64,000 nucleotides of DNA from Pseudonocardia endophytica (GTDB taxonomy: Bacteria; Actinomycetota; Actinomycetes; Mycobacteriales; Pseudonocardiaceae), in contig NZ_SMFZ01000001.1 in the NCBI RefSeq assembly GCF_004339565.1, positions 1,302,001-1,366,000 on the forward strand. Direction: 5' to 3'. Below, one piece after another: positions 1 to 8,407 of this stretch. How positions within the stretch are numbered: the stretch's first letter is position 1; each line of letters starts with the position of its first letter. Under the pieces are notes generated by a model that was not told the DNA's origin, did not search any database, and worked only from the letters and a program-made list of their open reading frames with translations. The translations under genes were made by a program, and so were the position numbers.

Positions 1-779
1 AGCACGTACGCCTCCACGGTGCGGACCCGGCCGGAGAACGTCGGGTTGCTGCCGACCGAGATCGCCGCGGGCAGCCTGCGGTCACCGATCCGGAACCACC
101 CGGCGTAGACGCCGTCGGCCGGGATCGCCGTGTACGGGGGGCAGGCGATGTTCGCGGTAGGGAATCCGAGGTCGCGACCGCGCTTGTGCCCGTGCACGAC
201 GACGCCGTCGATCCGGTGCCAGCGACCGAGCGCGGCCGCGGCGGCGGCCACCGCACCGGCGTCGATGCAGGAGCGGATGTAGGTCGAGGAGAACGTGACC
301 TCGTGGTCGCTGATCAGCTCCAGCGCCTCGCTGGTGAACCCGAACCGCCCGCCGAGCCGCTCCAGCTCGCGGACGTCGCCCTCGGCGCGGTAGCCGAACG
401 TGAAGTTGCTGCCGACCACGACGACGGCCGCGTGCAGCCGGTCCACGAGCACCGAGTGCACGAACTCGTCCGGCGGCATCCGCAGCAGCTCGGGCGTGAA
501 CGGGATGACGCAGAAGACGTCGGCCCCGCACGCCGCGACGAGCTCGGCCCGTCGATCCAGTGTGGACAGCCGCGCCGGGTGGGTGCCCGGCCGGACCAGC
601 TCGGTGGGGTGCGGGTCGAACGTCACGACGACGACCGGCAGAGCCCGTTCGATGCCCCGCTGCACGGCGCGTTCGATCAGCTGCCGGTGGCCGCGGTGCA
701 CGCCGTCGAACACGCCGACGGTCACGACGGACCGACCCCACCCCGGTGGAACGGACTCCAGTCCCCGCCAGCGCTGCAC
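1..779 (-). CDS. ribF: Bifunctional riboflavin kinase / FAD synthetase, 3' end cut by window edge
   Basis: The enzyme converts riboflavin to FMN and then FAD in the cytosol. The visible part carries the FAD-synthetase nucleotidyltransferase signature TVGVFDGVHRGH near residue 20, then the HPTEL, VVVGSNFTFGYRAEGD and SSTYIR motifs. The start of the riboflavin-kinase half follows (GHKRGRDLGFPTANI), and the frame is open to base 1, so the C-terminus lies outside the window. The start is GTG at 779, 26 nt after the truB stop, and matches the family N-terminus. The truB-ribF order is usual in actinobacteria. FAD is used by several flavoenzymes in this window. Confidence 0.95.
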   Translation of the reverse strand, partial: MQRWRGLESVPPGWGRSVVTVGVFDGVHRGHRQLIERAVQRGIERALPVVVVTFDPHPTELVRPGTHPARLSTLDRRAELVAACGADVFCVIPFTPELLRMPPDEFVHSVLVDRLHAAVVVVGSNFTFGYRAEGDVRELERLGGRFGFTSEALELISDHEVTFSSTYIRSCIDAGAVAAAAAALGRWHRIDGVVVHGHKRGRDLGFPTANIACPPYTAIPADGVYAGWFRIGDRRLPAAISVGSNPTFSGRVRTVEAYV

Positions 780-805
780 GCCCACCAGCCTACGAACCCG
801 CCTGC

Positions 806-1690
806 TCAGCTTCCGGCGGGGGCGAGCACGACGACCGGCCGGGCCGTCCGCCCCCGGTCGGCCATCAGCGCCAGCGCGCGGCCGTCCGGGGCGAACACGC
901 CGTACGTGCCGTCGATCCCGGCCGCGGGAAGCGACTTCCCGTGACCGACGTCGACGGCGCCGGCGTCGTCGACGTCGTGGCGCGGAAACGCGGCGGCGAC
1001 GGCGCCGGCCAGGTCGAGCGAGAGCCCGGGCGCCTCGGCGAGCTGTTCGACGGTCCGGGCGTGCTCCAGCGTGAACGGACCGACCCGGGTGCGGCGCAGC
1101 GCCGTCAGATGACCGCCGACGCCGAGCGCCTCCCCCAGGTCGCGGGCGAGCGCGCGCACGTAGGTGCCGGAGGAGCACTCCACGACGACGTCGAGGTCGG
1201 TCACCCCCTCACCCCGGCGCACGTCGGCGAGGAAGAACGCCGACACGGTCACCCGGCGGGCCGGGATCTCAACGGTCTCGCCGTCGCGCACCCGCTGGTA
1301 GGCGCGCTTGCCGTCGATCTTCACGGCGCTCACCGCACTGGGGACCTGGTCGATGTCCCCGCTCAGGGCGGCCATCCCGGCCCGGACCGCGTCCTCGGCG
1401 ACGTCCGCGGCGTCGGCTGTGGACACGGTGTCGCCCTGGGCGTCGTCGGTCGTGGTGGCGGCGCCGAGCCGGATCGTCGCGTGGTACGCCTTCGTGTCCA
1501 GCGTGAGGTGCCCGAGCAGCTTCGTCGCGCGCTCGATCCCGATCACCAGCACGCCGGTCGCCATCGGGTCCAGGGTCCCGGCGTGCCCGACCTTGCGGGT
1601 GCCCATGATCCGCCGGAGCGCGCCGACGACGTCGTGCGACGTGGGGCCGGACGCCTTGTCGACGATCACGAGACCGGGTGGGGGTGGCAC
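806..1690 (-). CDS. truB: tRNA pseudouridine-55 synthase TruB
   Basis: TruB isomerises U55 in the T-loop of tRNAs. The 294-residue protein starts with PPPGLVIVDKASGPTSHDVV and has the catalytic box GHAGTLDPMATGVL, with the catalytic Asp at about residue 41. The KRAYQRVRDGE and SSGTYVRALARDLG motifs and a C-terminal PUA-like segment follow. The reading frame continues upstream, but GTG at 1690 has a GGGAGG ribosome-binding site at correct spacing and agrees with family length. It lies immediately upstream of ribF. The response-regulator gene ends 22 nt before it on the same strand, so read-through from that gene is possible. Confidence 0.96.
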   Translation of the reverse strand: MPPPPGLVIVDKASGPTSHDVVGALRRIMGTRKVGHAGTLDPMATGVLVIGIERATKLLGHLTLDTKAYHATIRLGAATTTDDAQGDTVSTADAADVAEDAVRAGMAALSGDIDQVPSAVSAVKIDGKRAYQRVRDGETVEIPARRVTVSAFFLADVRRGEGVTDLDVVVECSSGTYVRALARDLGEALGVGGHLTALRRTRVGPFTLEHARTVEQLAEAPGLSLDLAGAVAAAFPRHDVDDAGAVDVGHGKSLPAAGIDGTYGVFAPDGRALALMADRGRTARPVVVLAPAGS

Positions 1691-1712
1691 GGCTAGATCC
1701 TCCCAGCGCGCC

Positions 1713-2372
1713 TCAGCGGGCCAGGCGGTACCCGACACCACGCACCGTGCTGACCACCTCGCGCGCCCCGAGCTTGGAGCGCAGCGACGCGACGTGCGCC
1801 TCCAGCGTGCGGGCCGCGGACGCGTCGGTCGTGCCCCACACCTGCTCCAGCAGCTCCGCGCGTTCGACGACGGCACCCTCCCGTCGGGCGAGCGCGGCGA
1901 GCAGGTCGAACTCCTTGCGGGTCACCGCGATCTCCGCGCCCGCGGCGGTGACGACGCGACGGTCCAGGTGCACCGTCACGTCGCCGACGTGCACGTCGGC
2001 GGCGACGGCGGCACCGGTGCTGCGGCGCAGCACGGCCTCGATCCGGGCCAGCAGCTCGTCGGTGGACACGGGCTTGACCAGGTAGTCGTCGGCTCCGCTG
2101 CGCAGCCCCTGCACGCGGGCGTCGACGTCGCCGCGGCCGGTGATCGCCAGGATCGGCACCCGGGAGCGCCCGCGGATCTCGCGGCAGACGCCGAGCCCGT
2201 CGCGGTCCGGCAGGCCCATGTCGAGCAGCACGACGTCCGGCTCCGCCTCGTCGAGCACGGCGAGACACTCTCCCCCGCTGCCGACCAGCCGCGTCGTGTA
2301 GCCGGCCCTGGTCAGGGTGCGCCGCAACGCGTCGCCGAGCACGGCGTCGTCCTCGACCAGCAGCACCCGCAC
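1713..2372 (-). CDS. OmpR/PhoB-family response regulator
   Basis: This is a 219-residue two-component transcription factor. The receiver domain (about residues 1-120) has the acidic pair EDD, the phospho-acceptor in LLDMGLPDRDG, the conserved Thr in AITGRGD and the Lys in YLVKP. A winged-helix domain follows (about 125-219), with TRKEFDLLAAL and VSTVRGVGYRLAR. The gene is divergent from dctA, which has a sensor kinase downstream, so regulation of dicarboxylate uptake is the simplest inference. DcuS/CitA-type kinases normally pair with CitB-type regulators, so an OmpR-type partner would be unusual. A TACGGT box ends 6 nt before the GTG and no Shine-Dalgarno is seen, suggesting a leaderless mRNA. 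Confidence 0.92.
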   Translation of the reverse strand: MRVLLVEDDAVLGDALRRTLTRAGYTTRLVGSGGECLAVLDEAEPDVVLLDMGLPDRDGLGVCREIRGRSRVPILAITGRGDVDARVQGLRSGADDYLVKPVSTDELLARIEAVLRRSTGAAVAADVHVGDVTVHLDRRVVTAAGAEIAVTRKEFDLLAALARREGAVVERAELLEQVWGTTDASAARTLEAHVASLRSKLGAREVVSTVRGVGYRLAR

Positions 2373-2429
2373 GGGGACACCGTAGTGGCCCGCTTCCTCA
2401 AGAGTCCCTCAAAGCTCGGTGACGCGGCG

Positions 2430-2459
2430 TTGACCGGATTGTCGGTGGCCCGCCTTACT
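2430..2459 (+). promoter_or_regulatory. Candidate dctA promoter
   Basis: A TTGACC box (2430-2435) and a CTTACT box (2454-2459), 18 bp apart, resemble a vegetative sigma-70 promoter. They lie about 35 bp upstream of dctA, whose start has a strong GAGGAGGA ribosome-binding site at 2481-2488. The 120-bp interval also serves the divergent response-regulator gene, so it is the natural place for that regulator to bind. I did not find a convincing direct repeat for it by eye. Confidence 0.4.
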
Positions 2460-2492
2460 GTGCGCACCGTTACAGCCGTCGAGGAGGACGTC

Positions 2493-3935
2493 ATGGCCGA
2501 GGCCACCACAGCGGAGAGGGCGCCGACACCGCGGAAGCGGCGCTACTACCAGCAGCTCTGGTTCTGGGTGCTGATCGGCATCGCCGCGGGCATCGTGCTC
2601 GGCCTGGTGGCCCCCGGTGTCGCCAAGGAGACCAAGTGGCTGGCCGACGCGTTCGTCCAGATGATCAAGGTCATCATCGGCCCGGTCATCTTCTGCACTG
2701 TGATCGTCGGTATCGCGTCGCTGGGCAACCTGGCCAGGGCCGGTGGGCTGGCGCTGCGCGCGCTGGCCTACTTCCTGCTGATGACCGTGCTGGCACTGTC
2801 GCTGGGGCTGATCGCGGCGAACGTGTTCCAGCCCGGTGCGGGCTTCGAGGGCGTGCCGTCCGCGTCGGACGTCGCGAAGGCCACCGAGCAGGCCGGTGAG
2901 GGCGGCCAGGAGTCGGGCGTGATCCCGTTCATCCAGGACAGCCTGCTCCCGAAGAGCTTCCTCGGCCCGTTCGTGGACAACTCGGTCCTGCAGGTGCTGG
3001 TGCTCGCCATCCTGACCGCCTGCGCGATCAGCGCGCTGTCGCCGAGCCTGCGCGGGCGGCTGGTGAGCGGCATCGAGTCCATCTCGAAGGTGATCTTCGG
3101 GATCATCAAGCTGATCATGTGGGCGGCGCCGGTGGCCGCGTTCGGCGGCATGGCGTACACGGTCGGCCAGTTCGGGACGGCCTCGCTGGGCAACCTGGTC
3201 TTCCTGATGGCCGTGTTCTGGGGCACCTGCGCGGTGTTCATCCTGGTCGTGCTCGGCGCCGTGTCCGCGTTCTGCGGGTTCAACATCCTCAAGGTGATCC
3301 GGCTCGTGAAGGACGAGCTCCTGATCATCGTCGGCACGTCGTCGTCGGAGTCGGTGCTCCCGCGGCTGCTGACGAAGCTGGAGTCGGCGGGTGCGTCCAA
3401 GCAGACCGTCGGCATGGTGATCCCGACCGGGTACTCGTTCAACCTGGACGGCACCTGCATCTACCTGACGCTGGGCGCGCTGTTCATCATCCAGGCCGGT
3501 GGCGAGACCCTGCCGATCGGCGTCCAGATCGGACTGGCCGTGCTGATGGTGCTCACCTCGAAGGGTGCCGCGGGAGTCACCGGCGCCGGGCTGGTCACGC
3601 TGGCCGCGTCGCTGCAGGCGTTCGGCGGCGAGTTCTTCACGCCGGAGGCGATCGTCGTCGGCCTGGCGCTGATCGTCGGCATCGACCGCGTGATGAGCGA
3701 GGGACGCGCGCTGACGAACATGATCGGCAACGTGGTCGCGACGTTCGTGGTCGCCCGCTGGAACGGTGAGCTCGACCAGGACCGGCTGCGCGCCGTGCTG
3801 GACGACCCGAGGCTCGTCGAGGCCGACATGGAGGCCGAGCACGGCGCGGCGGCCGACGACGAGCACGACGACGCCTCCCCCGGCGAGGACGGCGGCAGGA
3901 CCGCCGAGCGGCAGCCGGCCGGGACGCCGGGCTGA
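2493..3935 (+). CDS. dctA: C4-dicarboxylate / cation symporter, DctA family
   Basis: DctA imports succinate, fumarate and malate with cations (SLC1/DAACS fold). The 480-residue protein has about eight membrane helices, beginning with LWFWVLIGIAAGIVLGLVAP. The hallmark re-entrant-loop sequences are present: GTSSSESVLPRL, SFNLDGTCIYLT and KGAAGVTGAGLVTLAASL. They are followed by GIDRVMSEGRALTNMIGN. The C-terminal 50 residues are acidic and polar. ATG 2493 follows a strong ribosome-binding site. The frame is open far upstream only because of base composition. The gene is cotranscribed with the kinase 20-57 nt downstream and divergent from the response regulator. Confidence 0.95.
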   Translation: MAEATTAERAPTPRKRRYYQQLWFWVLIGIAAGIVLGLVAPGVAKETKWLADAFVQMIKVIIGPVIFCTVIVGIASLGNLARAGGLALRALAYFLLMTVLALSLGLIAANVFQPGAGFEGVPSASDVAKATEQAGEGGQESGVIPFIQDSLLPKSFLGPFVDNSVLQVLVLAILTACAISALSPSLRGRLVSGIESISKVIFGIIKLIMWAAPVAAFGGMAYTVGQFGTASLGNLVFLMAVFWGTCAVFILVVLGAVSAFCGFNILKVIRLVKDELLIIVGTSSSESVLPRLLTKLESAGASKQTVGMVIPTGYSFNLDGTCIYLTLGALFIIQAGGETLPIGVQIGLAVLMVLTSKGAAGVTGAGLVTLAASLQAFGGEFFTPEAIVVGLALIVGIDRVMSEGRALTNMIGNVVATFVVARWNGELDQDRLRAVLDDPRLVEADMEAEHGAAADDEHDDASPGEDGGRTAERQPAGTPG

Positions 3936-3951
3936 CGGCCCGCGAGGCCGT
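3935..3951 (+). other. Small intercistronic hairpin between dctA and the kinase
   Basis: A perfect 6-bp inverted repeat, ACGGCC and GGCCGT with a 5-nt loop, begins at the last base of the dctA stop codon. No U-tract follows, so it is more likely a processing or partial-attenuation structure than a full terminator. Confidence 0.3.
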
Positions 3952-3991
3952 AGGGGTGGTCCGGGCCGGGGCGGGGGCGCACGATGTCCCC

Positions 3992-5926
3992 GTGCCCCGG
4001 CCCGGACGCGTTCCCCAGCGGCGATCCCGCCTGGTCCGGCGGCTGCTCGCGCTCCAGGTCGTGACCGTCCTGCTGACCGTCGGCGGCCTGGCCGCACTCG
4101 CCGTGTGGGGTGCCCAGCAGATCCAGGAGGAGGCGGCCGGACGGCTGACCCGCGCGACGGCCGCCGCGCTCGCCGGGGACCCGGCCGTGGTGGACGCGCT
4201 CACCCGCGGCGGCGACGTCGCCGCGCTTTCCGCCCGGATGCAGCCGCTCGCCGAGCGGGTGCGGGCCGCGTCGAACACCGGGTTCGTCGTCGTGATGGCT
4301 CCCGACGGCACCCGCTACAGCCACGCCGAGCCGGACCGGATCGGCGGCGTCTACCAGGGCACCCTCGCCCCGGCGCTGGCCGGGCGGACGCTCACCGAGG
4401 TGTTCCCGGGCACGCTCGGGCCGAGCGTGCGGACGGTCGTGCCGGTGCTCTCCGGGGATCGCGTCGTCGGTGCCGTCTCCGTTGGCGTGCTGCAGACCCG
4501 GGTCAGCGACCTCGCCCTGCTGTATCTGCCGTGGATCGCGGTCTCGGCGGGCGTCGCGCTGCTGCTCGGCGTGGGACTGGCCGTGCTGGTGGCGCGACGC
4601 CTGCGACGCCAGACGCTCGGGCTGGAGCCCGAGGAGATCACCGCGGCGTACACGCACCACGACGCGGTACTGCACGCCGTCGGTGAGGGGCTGCTGGTCG
4701 TCGACGGCGACGGGCACCTCGTCGTGGTGAACGCCGAGGCCAGACGGTTGCTGGCACTCGGTCCCGACGGCAGCGACCCGACCTTGCGCGATGCCACGAC
4801 GAGCGGCCCGACCCCGCGCAACGCCGGGATCGGCAGCGATGCGGCCTTGCACAACGGCGGCACGGACGGCAGCCCGACCACGCCCGATGCTCGGACGGGC
4901 GACAACGCCACCTCGGGCCGGCCGGCGATCGAAGCGGACCCCGCGGCTCCGGGCACACGTGTGGACGGGCTGGCCGCGGATCCCGCCGTGCTCGCCGTCC
5001 TGGACCGCGGCCTGCGCGAGGACCTCCGCGACGAGCCGGCGCTGGCCGGGGAGCGGGTGCTGCTGGTCAACAGCCGAACCGCGGGCCCCGCGGCGGGACC
5101 GGGCACGCGGGTGTTCACCCTGCGCGACCGCACCGAGCTGGCCGGGGCCCTGCGCGAACGCGACGACGCCCGGGACAAGGTCGCCGCGCTGTCCGCCCAG
5201 GCGCACGAGTTCGGCAACCGGCTGCAGACCGTGCTCACGCTGATGGAGCTCGGCGACACCGCGGACGCGACCCGCGCCGGCGTCGCGGCACTGGACCGGT
5301 CCCGCGGTCCCGGGGCCGCCGTCGCCGCCGAGGTGGTCGACCCGGTACTGGCCGCTCTGCTCGCGGACAAGGCGTGGACGGCCACCGACGGCGGCGTGAC
5401 ACTCGTGGTGACCGACCGGCACCGTCCGGGCGACCTGCCCGGCGACCGCCTCCCCTACTCCGCCGACGACCTGCTCTCGCTCGTCGGGAACCTGGTGGAC
5501 AACGCGCTCGAGGCCGTCGCCGCCGTCCCGCACGGCAGTCCCCGCGAGGTGCGGGTGACGCTCGGCCCCGACCCCGACCCCGACCACGGCACAGGCGGCC
5601 TGGAGCTGGAGATCGCCGACACCGGGCCGGGCATCCCGGACGACGTGGTCGCCGAGCTGTTCACGTACGGCTTCAGCACCCGGGCGGAGGGCGCCGACCG
5701 CCCCCGCGGCATCGGCCTGGCGCTGGTGGACCGGATCACCCGCCGGCTCGGTGGAACGGTGGAGGTGGTGTCCGCCGGTCAGGACGGAGGAACGGTGTTC
5801 ACGGTGCGCCTGCCGGCACCCGACACCGGCGCAGCCACAACGGCGGACGAGCCCGCCGGAGCCGCTCCGGGAGATCTCGCGTCCGACGCGCCCGGTCCGG
5901 ACCTGCCCGCCGACGCACGTCGCTGA
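3992..5926 (+). CDS. DcuS/CitA-type membrane sensor histidine kinase
   Basis: This sensor kinase probably detects dicarboxylates. It has a first membrane helix (about residues 12-33), an extracytoplasmic PAS-like domain, and a second helix (about 175-200). A cytoplasmic PAS domain starts VGEGLLVVDGDGHLVVVNAEA. The phospho-acceptor box HEFGNRLQTVLTLMELG has its His near residue 405. The ATPase domain has NLVDNALEAV, DTGPGIP, LFTYGFSTR and RGIGLALV. About 70 residues of Thr/Gly/Asp/Pro-rich low complexity (about 257-326) interrupt the PAS domain. An in-frame GTG at 3956 is an alternative start. No CitB-type regulator follows; the OmpR-type regulator across dctA is the only candidate partner here. 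Confidence 0.88.
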   Translation: MPRPGRVPQRRSRLVRRLLALQVVTVLLTVGGLAALAVWGAQQIQEEAAGRLTRATAAALAGDPAVVDALTRGGDVAALSARMQPLAERVRAASNTGFVVVMAPDGTRYSHAEPDRIGGVYQGTLAPALAGRTLTEVFPGTLGPSVRTVVPVLSGDRVVGAVSVGVLQTRVSDLALLYLPWIAVSAGVALLLGVGLAVLVARRLRRQTLGLEPEEITAAYTHHDAVLHAVGEGLLVVDGDGHLVVVNAEARRLLALGPDGSDPTLRDATTSGPTPRNAGIGSDAALHNGGTDGSPTTPDARTGDNATSGRPAIEADPAAPGTRVDGLAADPAVLAVLDRGLREDLRDEPALAGERVLLVNSRTAGPAAGPGTRVFTLRDRTELAGALRERDDARDKVAALSAQAHEFGNRLQTVLTLMELGDTADATRAGVAALDRSRGPGAAVAAEVVDPVLAALLADKAWTATDGGVTLVVTDRHRPGDLPGDRLPYSADDLLSLVGNLVDNALEAVAAVPHGSPREVRVTLGPDPDPDHGTGGLELEIADTGPGIPDDVVAELFTYGFSTRAEGADRPRGIGLALVDRITRRLGGTVEVVSAGQDGGTVFTVRLPAPDTGAATTADEPAGAAPGDLASDAPGPDLPADARR

Positions 5927-6311
5927 CCGATACTCCCGCCGGAACCGATGCGGGGCCGGTCGCGTCCACTAGCGCCCGCGGCCGGCGGCCACCCAGCCGC
6001 GCCCGTGCAACACCACCGGCCGACGCGCCGGTCGGCCGTCCGGGGCGGATCCGCGCCACAGGTGGCAGCGATTCCACCGGCCAGCGCCACGACGGCCAGC
6101 GCGGCGGCCCGGACGAACGATCACCCGGACGGATCGGCTCCGCCACACCTCGCACCGTCGCACCCTGCGTCGCCGCCATGATCCGCAGGACGCGCGCGGA
6201 ACGGGTGCACGCACGCGTCCCGGCACGCGCGTTCTCCAGGCACGCGAGCGTTCTCCGGACCAGCGCGCGGACCGGGCGGATCATGGAGGCGAGGCGTGAT
6301 CCCGACCGGTC
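5927..6311. other. 385-bp convergent gap with no convincing gene
   Basis: This interval lies between the 3' ends of the kinase and the MATE gene. All six frames contain only short, composition-driven reading frames. One minus-strand stretch near 6000-6100 would read as a hydrophobic, signal-peptide-like segment, but its frame has a stop directly upstream and no start codon. I see no clear terminator with a T-run, no repeat and no RNA gene. Confidence 0.5.
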
Positions 6312-7622
6312 TCAACCGCGGACGGCGCCGGGGACCGCCCAGGCGCCGGAGCGGGCTCTCCACCCCACGGCGACGAGGCGCACCAGCATGAACGCTGCCA
6401 GGCCGGCCCAGATGCCGGCCAGGCCCCATCCGAAGCCCAGCGACGCCCAGATCAACGGCAGGAACCCGGCCAGGGCGGCGACGAGCGTCGTCGTACGCAG
6501 GAACGCGGCGTCCCCGGCACCGAGCAGGACGCCGTCGAGCGCGAACACCACACCGGCGATCGGTTGCAGCGCGGCGAAGAACCACCACGGCACGCCGACC
6601 GCGTCAAGCACGGCCGGGTCGGCGGTGAACACGCCCGGCAGTACCGCGTAGAGCGCGGCGAACAGCACGCCGAACCCGACGCCCAGCACGGCGCCGTAGC
6701 GGGTCACCCGGGCGGCGAGCGCGCGAGCCCGCGAGGTGCCGTCCGGGTCGCGTCCCGCCGAGCCGAGCGCGGCGCCGACGAGCGACTGCGCGGCGATCGC
6801 GACGGCGTCCAGCACGAGCGCCTGGAACACCCACAGCTGCAGCACGATCTGGTGCGCCGCAACGGAGGCGGCGCCGAAGCGGGCGGCGACGGCCGTCGCG
6901 GACAGGAAGCAGGCCTGGAATCCGAGCGAGCGCAGGAGCAGGTCGCGTCCCATCGTGGACTGCGCGCGGAGCACGGCGGGCACCGGCCGCAGCCGGACCG
7001 GGTCGGACGCCCGCGCGACGGCCCGCTCGGCGAGCAGCGCCCGGAGGAACAGCGCGGCCGACACGCTCTGGGCGACGACGTTCGCGACGGCGGAGCCCTC
7101 CAGCCCCCACCCGTCCCAGGACCCGATGCCGTGCACCAGGAACGGGCACAGCACGGCGGACAGACCGTTGCCGGCCAGCACGTAGCGCATCGGGCGGACC
7201 GTGTCCTGCACGCCGCGCATCCAGCCGTTGCCGGCGAGCGTGACCAGCACCATCGGGGCGCCGAGCAGCGCGATCCGCAGCCAGGACGTCGCGCCGTCGG
7301 CCACCGCGGCGCCGTCCGGGCCGCTCCCGGCCAGTGCGCCGGTCACCGGTCCGGCCACCAGCTGCCCGACACCGAGCACGAGCAGGCCGACGGCCAGTGC
7401 GAGCCACGTCGCCTGCACGCCCTCGACCACGGCCGACCCGCGCCGCCCGGCACCGTGCAGGCGCGCCGCACGCGCCGTCGTGCCGTAGGACAGGAAGTTC
7501 AGCTGCGTGGTGACCTGTCCGAACAGGACGCCCGCCACGGCGAGGCCGGCCAGCGGGACGGCCCCGAGGCGTCCGACGACGGCCGTGTCGACCAGGACGT
7601 AGAGCGGCTCGGCGGCCAGCAC
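6312..7622 (-). CDS. MATE-family (DinF-like) multidrug/cation antiporter
   Basis: This is a 12-helix exporter of the MATE/DinF type. Near the N-terminus it has EPLYVLVDTAVVGRLGAVPLAGLAVA, and mid-protein it has GNGWMRGVQDTVRPMRYVLAGN. GTG 7622 is the only standard start in frame, but it removes part of helix 1. Conserved-looking sequence (AREILRLAVPALPV) continues upstream to about 7691 without ATG, GTG or TTG. An ATC at 7691, 4 nt after the methyltransferase stop, is the natural position for a coupled start. nrnA-dinF order is common in actinobacteria. The substrate is unknown. Confidence 0.9.
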   Translation of the reverse strand: MLAAEPLYVLVDTAVVGRLGAVPLAGLAVAGVLFGQVTTQLNFLSYGTTARAARLHGAGRRGSAVVEGVQATWLALAVGLLVLGVGQLVAGPVTGALAGSGPDGAAVADGATSWLRIALLGAPMVLVTLAGNGWMRGVQDTVRPMRYVLAGNGLSAVLCPFLVHGIGSWDGWGLEGSAVANVVAQSVSAALFLRALLAERAVARASDPVRLRPVPAVLRAQSTMGRDLLLRSLGFQACFLSATAVAARFGAASVAAHQIVLQLWVFQALVLDAVAIAAQSLVGAALGSAGRDPDGTSRARALAARVTRYGAVLGVGFGVLFAALYAVLPGVFTADPAVLDAVGVPWWFFAALQPIAGVVFALDGVLLGAGDAAFLRTTTLVAALAGFLPLIWASLGFGWGLAGIWAGLAAFMLVRLVAVGWRARSGAWAVPGAVRG

Positions 7623-7695
7623 CGGCAGCGCGGGGACCGCCAGCCGAAGGATCTCGCGGGCGCCGCCGCCGTCGGGACGATCGGTACGGATGGCC

Positions 7696-8334
7696 TCAGT
7701 CCGCGGTGCGGGCGGCGCCGCGCGGACGGCGGCACAGGTAGCAGAACGCGGGCGGCAGGTTGCGCCATACCGTGCGGGTCACGATGACCTCGTCGAACGT
7801 GTCGTGCAGCGTCGCGCGGAACCGGCGCGCGGACGGCAGCGGCATCCCGAACGAGTAGGCGAACGTCGCGAACACGCCCGTGTCACCGATCGCCGAGACG
7901 ACCTGGTCCAGGATGGACCGCTGGGTGTCGTTGCCGAACAACGACCACGGGAGTCCGCTTATCACGGCGTCCACCCGCTTCAGGTCGCGCTCGGCGAGCA
8001 GCGACATCAGCTCGGCGGCATCACCGGTCACGACCTCGACGCCCGGGTGCGCCCGCGACAGGTACCCGGCCATCGCCGGGTCCAGCTCGACGGCGAGGTG
8101 CCGGGCGGTCTCCGGGAGCCGCCGCGACACCGCGGCCGTCACCGCGCCCGTGCCGGGCCCGAGCTCGACCACCACCGGGCTGCCCTGGCTCGGCGCCACG
8201 AGCGCCAGCTTCGCGGACAGCACCGGTGAGCTCGGCGCCACCGCACCGATCCGGCCCGGGTTGCGGACCCAGGCCCCCAGGAACTCGCGCCACGCGGGCT
8301 CGGCTCCGACGGCCGGTGCGGGCTCGGGCGTCAC
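7696..8334 (-). CDS. Class I SAM-dependent methyltransferase (phospholipid / rRNA-dimethylase-like)
   Basis: This 212-residue Rossmann methyltransferase has motif I VVVELGPGTGAVTAAV, an acidic loop AVELDPAM, GDAAEL, and a motif IV region VDAVISGLPWSLF. It most resembles PmtA-like phospholipid N-methyltransferases and KsgA-like folds, and the substrate cannot be read from sequence. The PAWREFLGAWVRNPGRIGAVAPSS opening is typical of this family. GTG 8334 follows a GGAGG ribosome-binding site. It lies between nrnA and the MATE gene and is probably cotranscribed with both. The C-terminus has a CYLCRR cysteine pair of unknown meaning. Confidence 0.82.
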   Translation of the reverse strand: MTPEPAPAVGAEPAWREFLGAWVRNPGRIGAVAPSSPVLSAKLALVAPSQGSPVVVELGPGTGAVTAAVSRRLPETARHLAVELDPAMAGYLSRAHPGVEVVTGDAAELMSLLAERDLKRVDAVISGLPWSLFGNDTQRSILDQVVSAIGDTGVFATFAYSFGMPLPSARRFRATLHDTFDEVIVTRTVWRNLPPAFCYLCRRPRGAARTAD

Positions 8335-8407
8335 GTCGTCCTCCTTCAGGGGTCGTCGCCGAGCACGCTACGGCCCCGGCAGCGGCGACGCTCGACCCGG
8401 TCCGGCG

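Noticed and set aside
2409-5587. Long minus-strand open frames opposite dctA and the kinase
   Set aside because: They result from high GC at codon position 3 of the genuine plus-strand genes and code for Arg/Gly/His-rich sequence with no domain.
5927-6311. Small secreted protein suggested by a hydrophobic segment near 6000-6100 on the minus strand
   Set aside because: The frame has a stop immediately upstream of the hydrophobic stretch and no usable start codon or ribosome-binding site.
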